Part shown: one piece after another, positions 26,552 through 35,296 of the stretch | How positions within the stretch are numbered: position 1 is the first letter of the stretch | Layout of the letters: each line of letters starts with the position of its first letter | NCBI GenBank assembly: GCA_044361595.1 | Contig: JBIKIN010000002.1 | Span: 223,203-287,202, forward strand | DNA length: 64,000 bases | DNA from: Pseudopedobacter sp044361595 | Lineage (GTDB): Bacteria > Bacteroidota > Bacteroidia > Sphingobacteriales > Sphingobacteriaceae | Reading direction: 5' to 3' | The notes under the pieces: generated by a model | The model's database searches: none | What the model was told of the DNA's origin: nothing | What the model saw: only the letters and a program-made list of their open reading frames with translations | Made by a program: the position numbers and the translations under genes

Positions 26552-27292
26552 TTAATAGCCTTTTTGTTTATCAGCGTAAGCGAAAACTTTTTGAAGCAAT
26601 AATGTGCCTCTACTATTTACATTTTGTCTAATTTTTAATTCTTCTTTTGCAATTTCTAGAAACAAGCCATCTATTGCTTTACCTGTATCATACGCTGTCA
26701 AATCGGTATTTATGGGCTTCACTAAAGGAATTTTATTGTAATTAGAAGTAACATCTGTCCAATATTTTGTTGCGCCAACTTTATTTAAGCTACTATTAAT
26801 GATAGGTCTAAATTTGCCTGCTAATAATCCACTTGTATTAAGTTTAAAATAGGTTGTTGCCGCGTCTTGACGGCCCAATAATATATTTGTGACATCTTGA
26901 AAGCTCATTTGCTTAATTGCAGCTACAAAAATTGGTTTTGCTTCTATAGCAGCATCTTCTGCTGCTCTGTTTAAACTTAAGATAACATTATCACAAAGGT
27001 TATTTAAGCCTATAGACCGTAAGGTATTTTCTACTTTTTTGGCTTCATCTGGGAATAAAATTTTTATAGCAATATTGCCTAAAAAACCATCTTTAGTTGA
27101 AAGGCGATCTGCACTGTAGTTTGTGCCAAACTCTAATGCTTGTTTTAAACCTAAACTCATCTCAGATGTTGATGGGGTACCTAGTGTTTGGTTAATTGTC
27201 CCTGTGTATTGGTTTAGCGCTTCGCAACTTGTAAAAAGCAAAGCAAGTATAAGCATTAAACTGATAGAAAGTCTCTTTATTTGAATGATCAT
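26552..27292 (-). CDS. DUF4197 lipoprotein
   Basis: A 246-residue lipoprotein (LALLFTSCEALNQ, Cys about residue 23). The rest is helical and matches DUF4197: GLKQALEFGTNYSADRLSTKDGF, NRAAEDAAIEAKPIF, FKLNTSGLLAGKFRPIINSSL, AIDGLFLEIAKEELKIRQN. Function unknown. It is the last gene of the haem-synthesis run, 10 bases after the HemJ-like gene. Confidence 0.87.
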   Translation of the reverse strand: MIIQIKRLSISLMLILALLFTSCEALNQYTGTINQTLGTPSTSEMSLGLKQALEFGTNYSADRLSTKDGFLGNIAIKILFPDEAKKVENTLRSIGLNNLCDNVILSLNRAAEDAAIEAKPIFVAAIKQMSFQDVTNILLGRQDAATTYFKLNTSGLLAGKFRPIINSSLNKVGATKYWTDVTSNYNKIPLVKPINTDLTAYDTGKAIDGLFLEIAKEELKIRQNVNSRGTLLLQKVFAYADKQKGY

Positions 27293-27302
27293 TTTTTGAG
27301 TA

Positions 27303-27836
27303 TTAGGCTTGTTCCCTGCTCTTCTTATACAATTTTACTGCCAACATTATAATTGCAGCAAATGCAACCAAACCTAATAATCCGTAAAGCCAATCAATTG
27401 CCGATTTTAAGATTACAGTAAAAACTATAGCAACTAAAAAAATAGTAGCTAGCTCGTTCCAAAGGCGTAATTGCGTACTTGTCATCCAAAATTTACCACG
27501 CTTTAACTGACTGATTATGTTTTGACAAATGATATGATAAACTAACAAGCCTGCAACAAAAGTAAGTTTAACCCACATCCAATCTGTTTTAAGCAGTAAA
27601 GGATTTAAATGAAGCATTAATAATCCGGCACAAACCGATAAAACCATAGCGGGTTGTGTGATAATAAACCACAATTTAGACTCCATTACCTCAAATTGTT
27701 TTTGAAGAATTAATCGTTCTTGTTCTGGCTTTTGATTAGCTTCTGTATGGTAAATGAATAATCGTACAATGTAGAATAGCCCAGCCATCCAGCTAACTAC
27801 AAAAATGATATGAATGGCAAGTACGTATTGATACAT
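27303..27836 (-). CDS. hemJ: HemJ-like protoporphyrinogen oxidase (CopD/UPF0093 family)
   Basis: A 177-residue membrane protein with four to five hydrophobic segments (AIHIIFVVSWMAGLFYIVRLFIYH, WFIITQPAMVLSVCAGLLML, WVKLTFVAGLLVYHIICQ, ATIFLVAIVFTVIL, LLGLVAFAAIIMLAVKLY). The first helix His and the W-x-K-L of the third helix are conserved in HemJ, which oxidizes protoporphyrinogen IX. Family resemblance alone could also be CopD-like, but position with hemA, hemCD, hemB, hemL and hemE, and no HemG or HemY here, favours HemJ. Confidence 0.8.
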   Translation of the reverse strand: MYQYVLAIHIIFVVSWMAGLFYIVRLFIYHTEANQKPEQERLILQKQFEVMESKLWFIITQPAMVLSVCAGLLMLHLNPLLLKTDWMWVKLTFVAGLLVYHIICQNIISQLKRGKFWMTSTQLRLWNELATIFLVAIVFTVILKSAIDWLYGLLGLVAFAAIIMLAVKLYKKSREQA

Positions 27837-27948
27837 ATTTTAGTTGATTAGGTGGTTAGTTTGTTTGATGGTTAAAGACTACTAAGTTAGACACTTCTAA
27901 AATTTTGTTGCTCTAAAAAACCGTCCAACTAACAAACCAACAATCTAT

Positions 27949-28974
27949 TTAATATCTAAATTCCTTCACTACCTCAATCGCATATTTCACATGATCAAAA
28001 GGAATATCAGGCATAATACCATGACCTAGGTTGAAAATAAATCCATCTTCACCTCTCATTCTCTCAAATAATCTATGAATTCTATCTTTAATTACAGACT
28101 TATCTGCATATAAAATATGTGGATCTAAATTTCCTTGAACAGCAATCCCTTTTGGTAATACATGTTTAATGTTTTTTAAATCAGCATTCCAATCTACAGA
28201 AATAACATCTGGTTTTGCTTCCGCCATTAAAGGCGCAAAAACAGAACTTCCCTTACAAAAAGAAATAACTGGAATGTCTTTTCTGTTAAGTTTAGAAATA
28301 ATCTCTACGTTATAATTGTGAGAAAACTCAGTATAATCATCCCAGCTTAATGATAATGCCCAGCTATCAAATAGCTGCACTGCATTTACGCCAGCGGCAA
28401 TTTGTAAGTTTAAATAATCCGCTGTTACGGTTGCAATCTTAGCTAACAATTGGTGCGCTAAAGCAGGCTCGTTATGGATAAATAACTTTGTCTTTTTAAA
28501 ATCCTTAGAAGAACCCCCTTCAATTAAATAACTCATTACCGTAAATGGAGCACCAGCAAAACCTATTAGTGGAATACTACCATTTAAACGTTGCTGAATT
28601 ACCTTAATAGCATCTGCTACATATTGTAATTTGTCTAAACAATCAATATTTAAGTTATTGATATCTGCTTGATTTTTAATTGGATTAGCAAACTTTGGAC
28701 CTACTCCTTGGATAAAATCTAAATCGCCACCCATGGCCTCGCCAGTTACCAAAATATCGCAAAACAATATAGCGGCATCTATACCCAATAAATCTACAGG
28801 TAACATGGTTACATCTGCTGCAATTTCTGGAGTTTTACACATCTCTAAAAAAGAGTATTTGTTTTTAATTTCCCAGTATTGCGGCATAAACCGACCTGCT
28901 TGACGCATCATCCAAACGGGTGGGCGTTCTGTTTGTTGAGAAAATGCTGCTTTTAAAAATAAGGAATTGTTCAT
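27949..28974 (-). CDS. hemE: Uroporphyrinogen decarboxylase
   Basis: A 341-residue enzyme that converts uroporphyrinogen III to coproporphyrinogen III. Signatures: PVWMMRQAGRFMPQY (substrate-binding Arg pair), FCDILVTGEAMGGDL with the catalytic Asp, FAGAPFTVMSYLIEGG, QLFDSWALSLS (Tyr/Ser region) and NLGHGIMPDIP. The ATG at 28974 overlaps the stop of the TPR gene by 4 bases, implying coupled translation. Confidence 0.96.
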   Translation of the reverse strand: MNNSLFLKAAFSQQTERPPVWMMRQAGRFMPQYWEIKNKYSFLEMCKTPEIAADVTMLPVDLLGIDAAILFCDILVTGEAMGGDLDFIQGVGPKFANPIKNQADINNLNIDCLDKLQYVADAIKVIQQRLNGSIPLIGFAGAPFTVMSYLIEGGSSKDFKKTKLFIHNEPALAHQLLAKIATVTADYLNLQIAAGVNAVQLFDSWALSLSWDDYTEFSHNYNVEIISKLNRKDIPVISFCKGSSVFAPLMAEAKPDVISVDWNADLKNIKHVLPKGIAVQGNLDPHILYADKSVIKDRIHRLFERMRGEDGFIFNLGHGIMPDIPFDHVKYAIEVVKEFRY

Positions 28975-29486
28975 TTAATTTGTTGTAATTCTTTTTCTAT
29001 GTTGCTTAAAATACTTTTATATTTCGCACTAAGAGGTAGTTTCTCTGCTTGTTTTATCCAAACCATTCCCCTTGTTTTGTCTTTATTTCTTAAACTAATG
29101 TTTGCTAAATGCATTAACGCAACACCTAAATCATTTGCTCTAAGACCTAAACTTGCTGCCTGACCAAGTTCAAACTCGGCTGTAGTATAATCTAATTGAT
29201 TGACCGCAATATTGCCCAGTAAAAATCTATAATATGGCTTACGCCTTTTATTCAATAGCTCGGGATTTTTTACAGATTGCAAAAGTTCTTTCGCTTGTTC
29301 ATAATTCTTTAAACGATATTGTTTTGCCGCTAAAATGATGGGACCTTCTTTAAAATATCCCCAAATAACATAACCAGCTAACAAAATTGCTAATGCCGTA
29401 ATTTCATATACTTTAAAATATCCGGCTAAAGCCGAAACCGAAAGCATTAAAATGCAAACTACAATACGAACCTGGTTTGTAAACAT
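28971..29486 (-). CDS. Membrane-anchored TPR-like protein of the hem cluster
   Basis: A 171-residue protein. Two membrane helices at the N-terminus (VRIVVCILMLSVSALAGYFKV and ITALAILLAGYVIWGYF) are followed by a TPR-like helical region, AAKQYRLKNYEQAKELLQSV, YRFLLGNIAVNQLDYTTAEF and GVALMHLANISLRNKDKTRG. The gene sits 6 bases after the response regulator and overlaps hemE by 4 bases. No named family is recognised; it may scaffold haem enzymes or aid the sensor kinase, both guesses. Confidence 0.7.
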   Translation of the reverse strand: MFTNQVRIVVCILMLSVSALAGYFKVYEITALAILLAGYVIWGYFKEGPIILAAKQYRLKNYEQAKELLQSVKNPELLNKRRKPYYRFLLGNIAVNQLDYTTAEFELGQAASLGLRANDLGVALMHLANISLRNKDKTRGMVWIKQAEKLPLSAKYKSILSNIEKELQQIK

Positions 29487-29492
29487 TATTGA

Positions 29493-30197
29493 TTAATGGC
29501 CGTCGGTAAATTTGTAACCTACACCACGTATAGAGTGAAAATAAATTGGATTTTTTTGATCAGGCTCAAAATACTTTCTAAAAGTTAGTATAAAATTATC
29601 TATGGTACGGGTTGATGGATAAACATCATAATTCCATACTGTTTCTAGAATTTGCTCGCGAGAAACTGCTTCGTTTTTACGCTCTATTAAGAGTTTTAAA
29701 AGCATAGTTTCTTTTTTAGTTAATGCTACTAGTGTACCATCATCATGCTTTAATTCAAAAGAGTTAAAGTAAATGGTTTTATCGCCAATTTTATAAGAAT
29801 TAATCTCTTTTAAGTCGTCGCCTTTCATGCTACGCTTAATTAAATTATGCACTCTTAAAAGCAACTCTTCTAAATTAAATGGTTTTGTTAAATAATCGTC
29901 GGCTCCTTTTTTTAAACCTGTAATTCTGTCTTCTGATGTATTTTTGGCAGTTAAAAACATAATAGGAACCTCGCTATTTTCTAGACGAATGGTTTCTGCA
30001 ACCTGAAAGCCATCTATCTCGGGTACCATAACATCTAAAATAATGAGATTAAATTTCTCTTCTTTATAAACTTTAAGTGCTTTTTTACCATCGGTAACGG
30101 CTCTTACAAAAAAACCTTCTAATTCTAAATTTAATTTGATGGCTTCTAAAAGATGTTCTTCATCTTCCATCAATAATATTCTTTGTTTTACTGACAT
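29493..30197 (-). CDS. OmpR-family response regulator
   Basis: A 234-residue protein. The receiver domain has acidic EDEE at about 11-14, phospho-acceptor Asp55 in LIILDVMVPEIDGF and Lys in MFLTAKN...KKGADDYLTKPFN. A winged-helix domain (about 135-232, VALTKKETMLLKLLIERKNE, VWNYDVYPSTRTIDNFILTFRKYFE, GVGYKF) binds DNA. The kinase gene is directly upstream (11 bases). It is embedded among haem genes, so control of haem synthesis or response to porphyrin stress is possible. Confidence 0.93.
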   Translation of the reverse strand: MSVKQRILLMEDEEHLLEAIKLNLELEGFFVRAVTDGKKALKVYKEEKFNLIILDVMVPEIDGFQVAETIRLENSEVPIMFLTAKNTSEDRITGLKKGADDYLTKPFNLEELLLRVHNLIKRSMKGDDLKEINSYKIGDKTIYFNSFELKHDDGTLVALTKKETMLLKLLIERKNEAVSREQILETVWNYDVYPSTRTIDNFILTFRKYFEPDQKNPIYFHSIRGVGYKFTDGH

Positions 30198-30208
30198 GTT
30201 CTTTTTAT

Positions 30209-31078
30209 TTAATTAAAAGAAACTTCAAAAACCGTTCCTTTTGGTTGGTTATTTTTAACTTTTATTTGTGCCTGATGATTATCAAGTACCTGTTTTACAA
30301 TAAATAAACCTAAACCCGTTCCTTTAGTTTTGCGGGTTTCTTCGCTACCTACTCTATAAAATTTATTAAATATTTTAGGTTTCTCCTCATCTGGAATACC
30401 GATGCCTAAATCTGCTACTTTCAAACAAATTTTACCATTATCTTTTTGATTTAAAGCAATGTGTACAGGGACACAATTTGCAGAATACTTTACTGCATTT
30501 TCAATTAGATTGGTAATAACAGATGCTAAAGCGAACTTATCTGCAGTGATATGCACATCTGGCTGGATGGCGGTAATTAGAGCTTCTTTACTACAAACAT
30601 GAATTTGCAAACGAGCTGCAATTTTTTCTACCAATTCTGATAAATTAATTTCTTCTTTAGGAAAACTATAAGACTTGTTCTCGATTTTTGTAGCTAATAA
30701 CATGTTTTCTACTAAATCGTCTAAACGCTCTATATCTAATAAAGATTTACCAATAAAGTTCTTTTGTTGTTCTTTATCTAAATCTCTTTTATGGATGGTT
30801 TGTAGGTATAATTTTATTGATGCCAAAGGCGATTTTAACTCGTGAGTTACGGATAGCAAAAAGTTCTTTTGCTGGGTATTAATTCGCTTTTCTTTGTTGA
30901 TGGCTTGGTGAAGTTTGTAAGTTCCAAAAGCCATTAGCGTTATAAATACAAAGCCCTCGCCAAAAACCATGCTTCTACGGTTTGGCTCTAACTCCACCAA
31001 AATAGTTCCCCACCAAAATAATTGGGCAAACACGTAAAATACGAGTGCATAAAATATGGTTATGGGTTTAAAAGACAT
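30209..31078 (-). CDS. Sensor histidine kinase of the hem cluster
   Basis: A 289-residue kinase: two membrane helices (about 5-25 and 40-57) with a very short extracytoplasmic loop, then DHp with His79 in LLSVTHELKSPLASIKLY, and an HATPase domain (NLIENAVKYSA, DLGIGIPDEEKPKIFNKFYR, KGTGLGLFIVKQVL). The short loop suggests sensing within the membrane rather than an external ligand. Its ATG touches the hemL stop codon with no gap, which implies tight co-expression with haem biosynthesis. Confidence 0.93.
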   Translation of the reverse strand: MSFKPITIFYALVFYVFAQLFWWGTILVELEPNRRSMVFGEGFVFITLMAFGTYKLHQAINKEKRINTQQKNFLLSVTHELKSPLASIKLYLQTIHKRDLDKEQQKNFIGKSLLDIERLDDLVENMLLATKIENKSYSFPKEEINLSELVEKIAARLQIHVCSKEALITAIQPDVHITADKFALASVITNLIENAVKYSANCVPVHIALNQKDNGKICLKVADLGIGIPDEEKPKIFNKFYRVGSEETRKTKGTGLGLFIVKQVLDNHQAQIKVKNNQPKGTVFEVSFN

Positions 31079-32452
31079 TTAATTGGTTTTAAAAACAATA
31101 TCTAAACTTTCAAATATAGCTCTTTTTGCAATTTCTAAATCAGTTTTAGTGTGTGCTGCAGATACAAAGCCTACTTCGTAGCCCGATGGGCCTAAATACA
31201 CTCCTCTGTTTAACAATTCGCGGTGCATCAATTTAAATTTATCCATACTTTTTGGATCAATAGCTTCTGATGTTTGTACTTTCTCATCGCCTGTAAAGGC
31301 AAACCAAAAAATAGACCCAATTGTAAATATTTTAAACTGATAGTTTTTAGAAGTAGCAAATCTTTGTATGGCATTTACAAATTCCTCTGTTTTAGCATTT
31401 AACTCTTTGTAGAAGTTAGGTTTAGCCAATTCTGTTAACTGCGCAATACCTGCTGCCATGGCAACCGGGTTTCCTGATAGTGTGCCAGCTTGATAAACGC
31501 TACCCAAAGGAGAAATGTTAGACATGATTCCTGCTGATGCGCCATAAGCACCTACCGGCAAACCGCCACCAATAATTTTACCATAAGTAATAATATCTGG
31601 TTTGATATCATAATAACCTGCAGCGCCATCAAAACCTACTCTAAAACCAGATATTACTTCATCGAAAATAAGTAAGGTACAATTGGCATCGCAAATTTCT
31701 CTTAAGAACTGCAAGAAGTCTTTTTCTTGTAGTAATAATCCATTATTAGCCGGAACTGGTTCTATAATTACACAAGCTACATCATCTTTAAATTGCTCGA
31801 AAGCAGCTTTAACTGCTTCTTTATCATTTAATGAAATTACGATTGTTTCGTCTGCGTAAGCTTTAGGAATACCTGCGGATGAGGTTTCGCCAAAAGTAAC
31901 TAAACCCGAGCCTGCTTTTACTAGTAATGCATCCATGTGGCCGTGGTAACAACCTTCAAACTTGATGATTTTGTTCTTTTTGGTAACTCCACGAGCTAAG
32001 CGTAATGCTGACATTACAGCTTCTGTACCTGAACTTGTGAATCTAATTTGTTCTAAAAACTTATTGTTTTTTATGATTAGCTCGGCAAGTTCTGATTCTA
32101 ATGCAGTAGGAGCACCAAAGGTTAAACCATTTTGCATTACCTCAATAATTTTTTCTCTAACTTTTGGATGATTATGTCCCAAAATTAGCGGTCCCCAAGA
32201 ACAACAGAAATCTATAAACTCGTTATCGTCTGCATCCCATAAGCGGCAGCCATCTCCTTTTTGAATAAATAATGGCGTTCCATAAACGGATTTAAAAGCT
32301 CTAACTGGGGAATTTACTCCACCCGGAAAGTATTGTTTCGCTTTTTCGTACAATTCGGCCGATTTTACTCTAGAAATATCTGGCTTTTCGCCATAAGGTA
32401 AAGCAGCTACTTCTTCCTTAGCGTTAAATATGTTTTTTATTGCGTCTAACAT
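31079..32452 (-). CDS. hemL: Glutamate-1-semialdehyde 2,1-aminomutase
   Basis: A 457-residue class III PLP aminotransferase that makes 5-aminolevulinate from glutamate semialdehyde. PLP Lys292 lies in ITYGKIIGGGLPVGAYG; other marks are FFPGGVNSPVRAFKSV-like YFPGGVNSPVRAFKSV, SGTEAVMSALRLARG, FEGCYHGHMDALLVKAG and FDEVISGFRVGF. It carries about 28 extra N-terminal residues (MLDAIKNIFNAKEEVAALPY...) compared with usual HemL; no good internal ATG explains this away, so the extension could be real or the start could be a non-ATG codon. Confidence 0.95.
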   Translation of the reverse strand: MLDAIKNIFNAKEEVAALPYGEKPDISRVKSAELYEKAKQYFPGGVNSPVRAFKSVYGTPLFIQKGDGCRLWDADDNEFIDFCCSWGPLILGHNHPKVREKIIEVMQNGLTFGAPTALESELAELIIKNNKFLEQIRFTSSGTEAVMSALRLARGVTKKNKIIKFEGCYHGHMDALLVKAGSGLVTFGETSSAGIPKAYADETIVISLNDKEAVKAAFEQFKDDVACVIIEPVPANNGLLLQEKDFLQFLREICDANCTLLIFDEVISGFRVGFDGAAGYYDIKPDIITYGKIIGGGLPVGAYGASAGIMSNISPLGSVYQAGTLSGNPVAMAAGIAQLTELAKPNFYKELNAKTEEFVNAIQRFATSKNYQFKIFTIGSIFWFAFTGDEKVQTSEAIDPKSMDKFKLMHRELLNRGVYLGPSGYEVGFVSAAHTKTDLEIAKRAIFESLDIVFKTN

Positions 32453-32477
32453 CTCTTTTATATCCTCATTTTAGGTG

Positions 32478-32575
32478 CGTTAACGATGAAAGCGGCATCC
32501 TTTTTTTGCTGCCTTCGACTCCGCTCAGGGTGACAAAAAAAGATACAGCGTACAGCGTGTTAAAACGCCCAAATT
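32478..32575. repeat. Interspersed palindromic repeat between hemL and hemB
   Basis: A compound element: GCGGCATCCTTTTTTTGCTGCC, a core CTTCGACTCCGCTCAGGGTG, then ACAAAAAAAGATACAGCG and TACAGCG. The core and the A/T-rich flanks recur in inverted form at 60036-60125 (CAGCCTGGGCAGAGTCGAAGG with GCTTTTTTTG and AAAAAAAAAGC). It interrupts the hem cluster. Confidence 0.65.
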
Positions 32576-32590
32576 ATAATTATTTAATAT

Positions 32591-33559
32591 CTAAATCCAT
32601 TTATTTTCTAAAACTTCTTTAGCGTGATAAGTCAAAATTACATCGGCACCCGCTCTTTTAATACCCATTAAAGTTTCTGTGATTGCCCTATTATCTAACC
32701 ATTTATTCTGTATTGCCGCTTTAACCATAGCATACTCGCCACTTACGTTGTATGCTGCAATGGGTAAATCGAAATTATCTTTCATTAACTTAATCACATC
32801 TAAATAAGCTAAAGCGGGTTTTACCATTAAAAAATCGGCACCTTCTTGGCTATCTAAAGCTCCTTCTATTAACGCTTCGCGTTGATTTGCTGGATTCATT
32901 TGGTACGTTTTTTTATCTCCGAATTTTGGAGCAGAATTTAAAGCATCTCTAAACGGACCATAAAAAGCACTCGCATATTTTGCAGTATAAGACATGATGG
33001 ACACATTTGAAAAACCAGCATCGTCTAAAGCTTCTCTTATGAATTGCACTCGTCCATCCATCATGTCTGATGGGGCAATAATGTCTGCACCGGCTTGAGC
33101 TTGAGCTACGGCCATGTTTCCTAAAATGGTTAAAGTTTTATCGTTAACAATTTCGCCATTTTCTACAAAACCATCATGCCCATCTGAACTATATGGATCC
33201 ATAGCCACATCAGTAACAATGCAGGCCTCTGGAAAGTTTTGTTTTACTTCTTTGATAGCTTTAAGGTACAAACCATTTTCGTTTACACTTTCTGTTGCCG
33301 TTTGATCTTTTAGCGATTCTTCTAGATTTGGAAATAAATCAAACGATTTTAAACCAAGTTTTAAACAGCTTTCTACTTCTCGTAACAGATTATCTGTAGA
33401 ATATCTAAAAATACCAGGCATACTAGATACCTCAGTTTTTTTATTTTTACCGTCGATAATAAATAATGGAAAAATAAAATCGGAAGCGTGTAAATGATTT
33501 TCTTGAACCATTTGTCTGATTACTTCTGATTTTCTGTTTCTACGTGGTCTGTGTAACAT
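32591..33559 (-). CDS. hemB: Delta-aminolevulinic acid dehydratase (porphobilinogen synthase)
   Basis: A 322-residue enzyme that condenses two aminolevulinate molecules. Schiff-base lysines are Lys194 (MSYTAKYASAFYGPFRDA) and Lys247 (LMVKPALAYLDVI). The metal-site region reads VTDVAMDPYSSDGHDG, without the Cys residues of zinc enzymes, so it is of the magnesium type. It lies 55 bases after hemCD on the same strand. Confidence 0.96.
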   Translation of the reverse strand: MLHRPRRNRKSEVIRQMVQENHLHASDFIFPLFIIDGKNKKTEVSSMPGIFRYSTDNLLREVESCLKLGLKSFDLFPNLEESLKDQTATESVNENGLYLKAIKEVKQNFPEACIVTDVAMDPYSSDGHDGFVENGEIVNDKTLTILGNMAVAQAQAGADIIAPSDMMDGRVQFIREALDDAGFSNVSIMSYTAKYASAFYGPFRDALNSAPKFGDKKTYQMNPANQREALIEGALDSQEGADFLMVKPALAYLDVIKLMKDNFDLPIAAYNVSGEYAMVKAAIQNKWLDNRAITETLMGIKRAGADVILTYHAKEVLENKWI

Positions 33560-33614
33560 TTTGATTTACGATTTCTTTTATTTACGATTCGCTACTTCCT
33601 ATTTACTACTGCTA

Positions 33615-35201
33615 TCAAACATCAATACCAAAAACTACTTCGGCAAGGCCAATTTCGTCTGGTGATGCTGGTAAAATATATTTAACACCCATTTCTTCAA
33701 ACTTTTTGCCAGTAGATTTTCCAATGGCAACCACTTGCTGGCCGGGTTCTAATAAATTATCGGCAAAATAAGCATCAACATTAGACGGACTGGTAAAAAC
33801 CAATACATCTGCATAAGTTTGTGCAATGTTTTCTTCTAAAATGGTTTCGTAAATGGTTAAATCAATAATTTTGGTGTCTGCTGATAAACCTTGTTGAATG
33901 GTTCTTAAAGAATCTTTTGCAGATGGAAATACAATTGTTTGTCCGTTTGCGATAGCAGCAAATTCTTCGGCAACTTCGGCAGTATCACTACTTTCGCCTA
34001 CAAATGAAACCTTTTTACCTAATTGCTTTAAGGCATCTTCTGATCCTCTACCCACAACACCAAACTTGGTTTCTTTAGAAAGCGTAGGATTTAATCGGAA
34101 AAAATATTCTATACCATTTTTACTACTAAAGAAAATCCAATCTGCTTGTTTAAAAATATATGAATCTATTTTATGAATAGTAGGAACAGTTCTAATTAAA
34201 GACCTCGCTTCTACCTCTATTTGATGTTTAACTAATGATTTTTTAAAATAATTATATTCACTTAACTCTCTAGAAATGAATACTTTTTTAGGTAATTTTC
34301 TATTGGCAACATCAAATTTAGCTACAATTTTTTCTGCTAATCCTTCGGATGTTTTAGAGGTAATGTATAAACGATCTGGAAACTCGTCTTGATCTTTAGA
34401 CTTGGTGGTCCAAACATGAAACAGCTCATCTTCTTTTTTACAATAACAGCCTAATGGCATGTGGCAACCACCATCAAATAGATTAAGTACTTTTCTTTCT
34501 ATGGCAATTTCATCGGCTACAGCCTGATTGTTTAAAGCCTGTAAAACTTCAAAAAGCTGCGTATTGGTTTCTTTAATTTGAATGGCTAATACACCTTGAG
34601 ATGGCGCTGGAACTAACTCTGCAGTTGGCTCTATTTCTTCGATATAAAATTCTGATAAGTCTAACTTTAATCGGCTTAAGCCTGCTTTTGCCATAATTAT
34701 GGCATCGTAATCCTCATCTCTTAGTTTTTGAATACGAGTAGGAACATTACCACGTAGGTTTTCGAACTCTAAATCAGGACGGATAGCTAATAATTGAGAT
34801 TGTCTTCTGTTGGATGATGTACCTACAATACCGTTATGCTTAACTGATAGTTTTTTTGAAGTATCTACACAATCTTTTAAAATTAAAATCACTTCAGATG
34901 GATCTTCTCGCTCAGAAACTGCTGCAATAATTAATCCTTCTGGGTTTTTAGTGGGTAAATCTTTATGTGAATGTACGGCTAAATCTATAGAACCATCTAG
35001 CAATTGCTCTTCTAATTCTTGGGTAAAAAAACCTTTCCCTTCTAACTTATCTAAACGTAGATTTAAGATATTATCGCCTTGAGTTTTAATGATTTTTAGC
35101 TCGGCTTTGATGCCAATATTTGCCAAACTATCTTTTACAAAATTAGCTTGCCATAAAGCTAAATCACTTCCACGAGTACCAATTATAATTGTTTTTTCCA
35201 A
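33615..35201 (-). CDS. hemC-hemD: Fused porphobilinogen deaminase and uroporphyrinogen-III synthase
   Basis: A 528-residue two-domain enzyme. Residues 1 to about 300 are HemC: IGTRGSDLALWQANFV, GKGFFTQELEEQLLDGSIDLAVHS (kept short here as separate blocks KGFFTQELEE and DLAVHSHKDLPT), VGTSSNRRQSQLLAIRPD, and Cys246 (FDGGCHMPLGCY) that carries the dipyrromethane cofactor. Residues about 305-528 are HemD-like (VFISRELSEYNYFKKSL, ADWIFFSSKNGIEYFF, DVLVFTSPSNVDAYFADN, VAIGKSTGKKFEEMG). The start codon is TTG. It makes uroporphyrinogen III from porphobilinogen in one polypeptide. Confidence 0.94.
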   Translation of the reverse strand: MEKTIIIGTRGSDLALWQANFVKDSLANIGIKAELKIIKTQGDNILNLRLDKLEGKGFFTQELEEQLLDGSIDLAVHSHKDLPTKNPEGLIIAAVSEREDPSEVILILKDCVDTSKKLSVKHNGIVGTSSNRRQSQLLAIRPDLEFENLRGNVPTRIQKLRDEDYDAIIMAKAGLSRLKLDLSEFYIEEIEPTAELVPAPSQGVLAIQIKETNTQLFEVLQALNNQAVADEIAIERKVLNLFDGGCHMPLGCYCKKEDELFHVWTTKSKDQDEFPDRLYITSKTSEGLAEKIVAKFDVANRKLPKKVFISRELSEYNYFKKSLVKHQIEVEARSLIRTVPTIHKIDSYIFKQADWIFFSSKNGIEYFFRLNPTLSKETKFGVVGRGSEDALKQLGKKVSFVGESSDTAEVAEEFAAIANGQTIVFPSAKDSLRTIQQGLSADTKIIDLTIYETILEENIAQTYADVLVFTSPSNVDAYFADNLLEPGQQVVAIGKSTGKKFEEMGVKYILPASPDEIGLAEVVFGIDV

Positions 35202-35221
35202 TGCCTTGAACAGTTAAATAG

Positions 35222-35229
35222 CAAAAATA
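35222..35229 (-). promoter_or_regulatory. Candidate -7 element upstream of hemCD
   Basis: TATTTTTG on the minus strand, 20 bases before the TTG start of hemCD, fits TAnnTTTG. It would allow hemCD onward to be transcribed separately from hemA. A -33 TTG at the expected distance is not evident. Confidence 0.35.
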
Positions 35230-35296
35230 AGTTTTAAAGGAGTGTTTAAAGAAACATTTTTGTTTTATGGCAGAACGCACACAAAAAGTATAAAAA

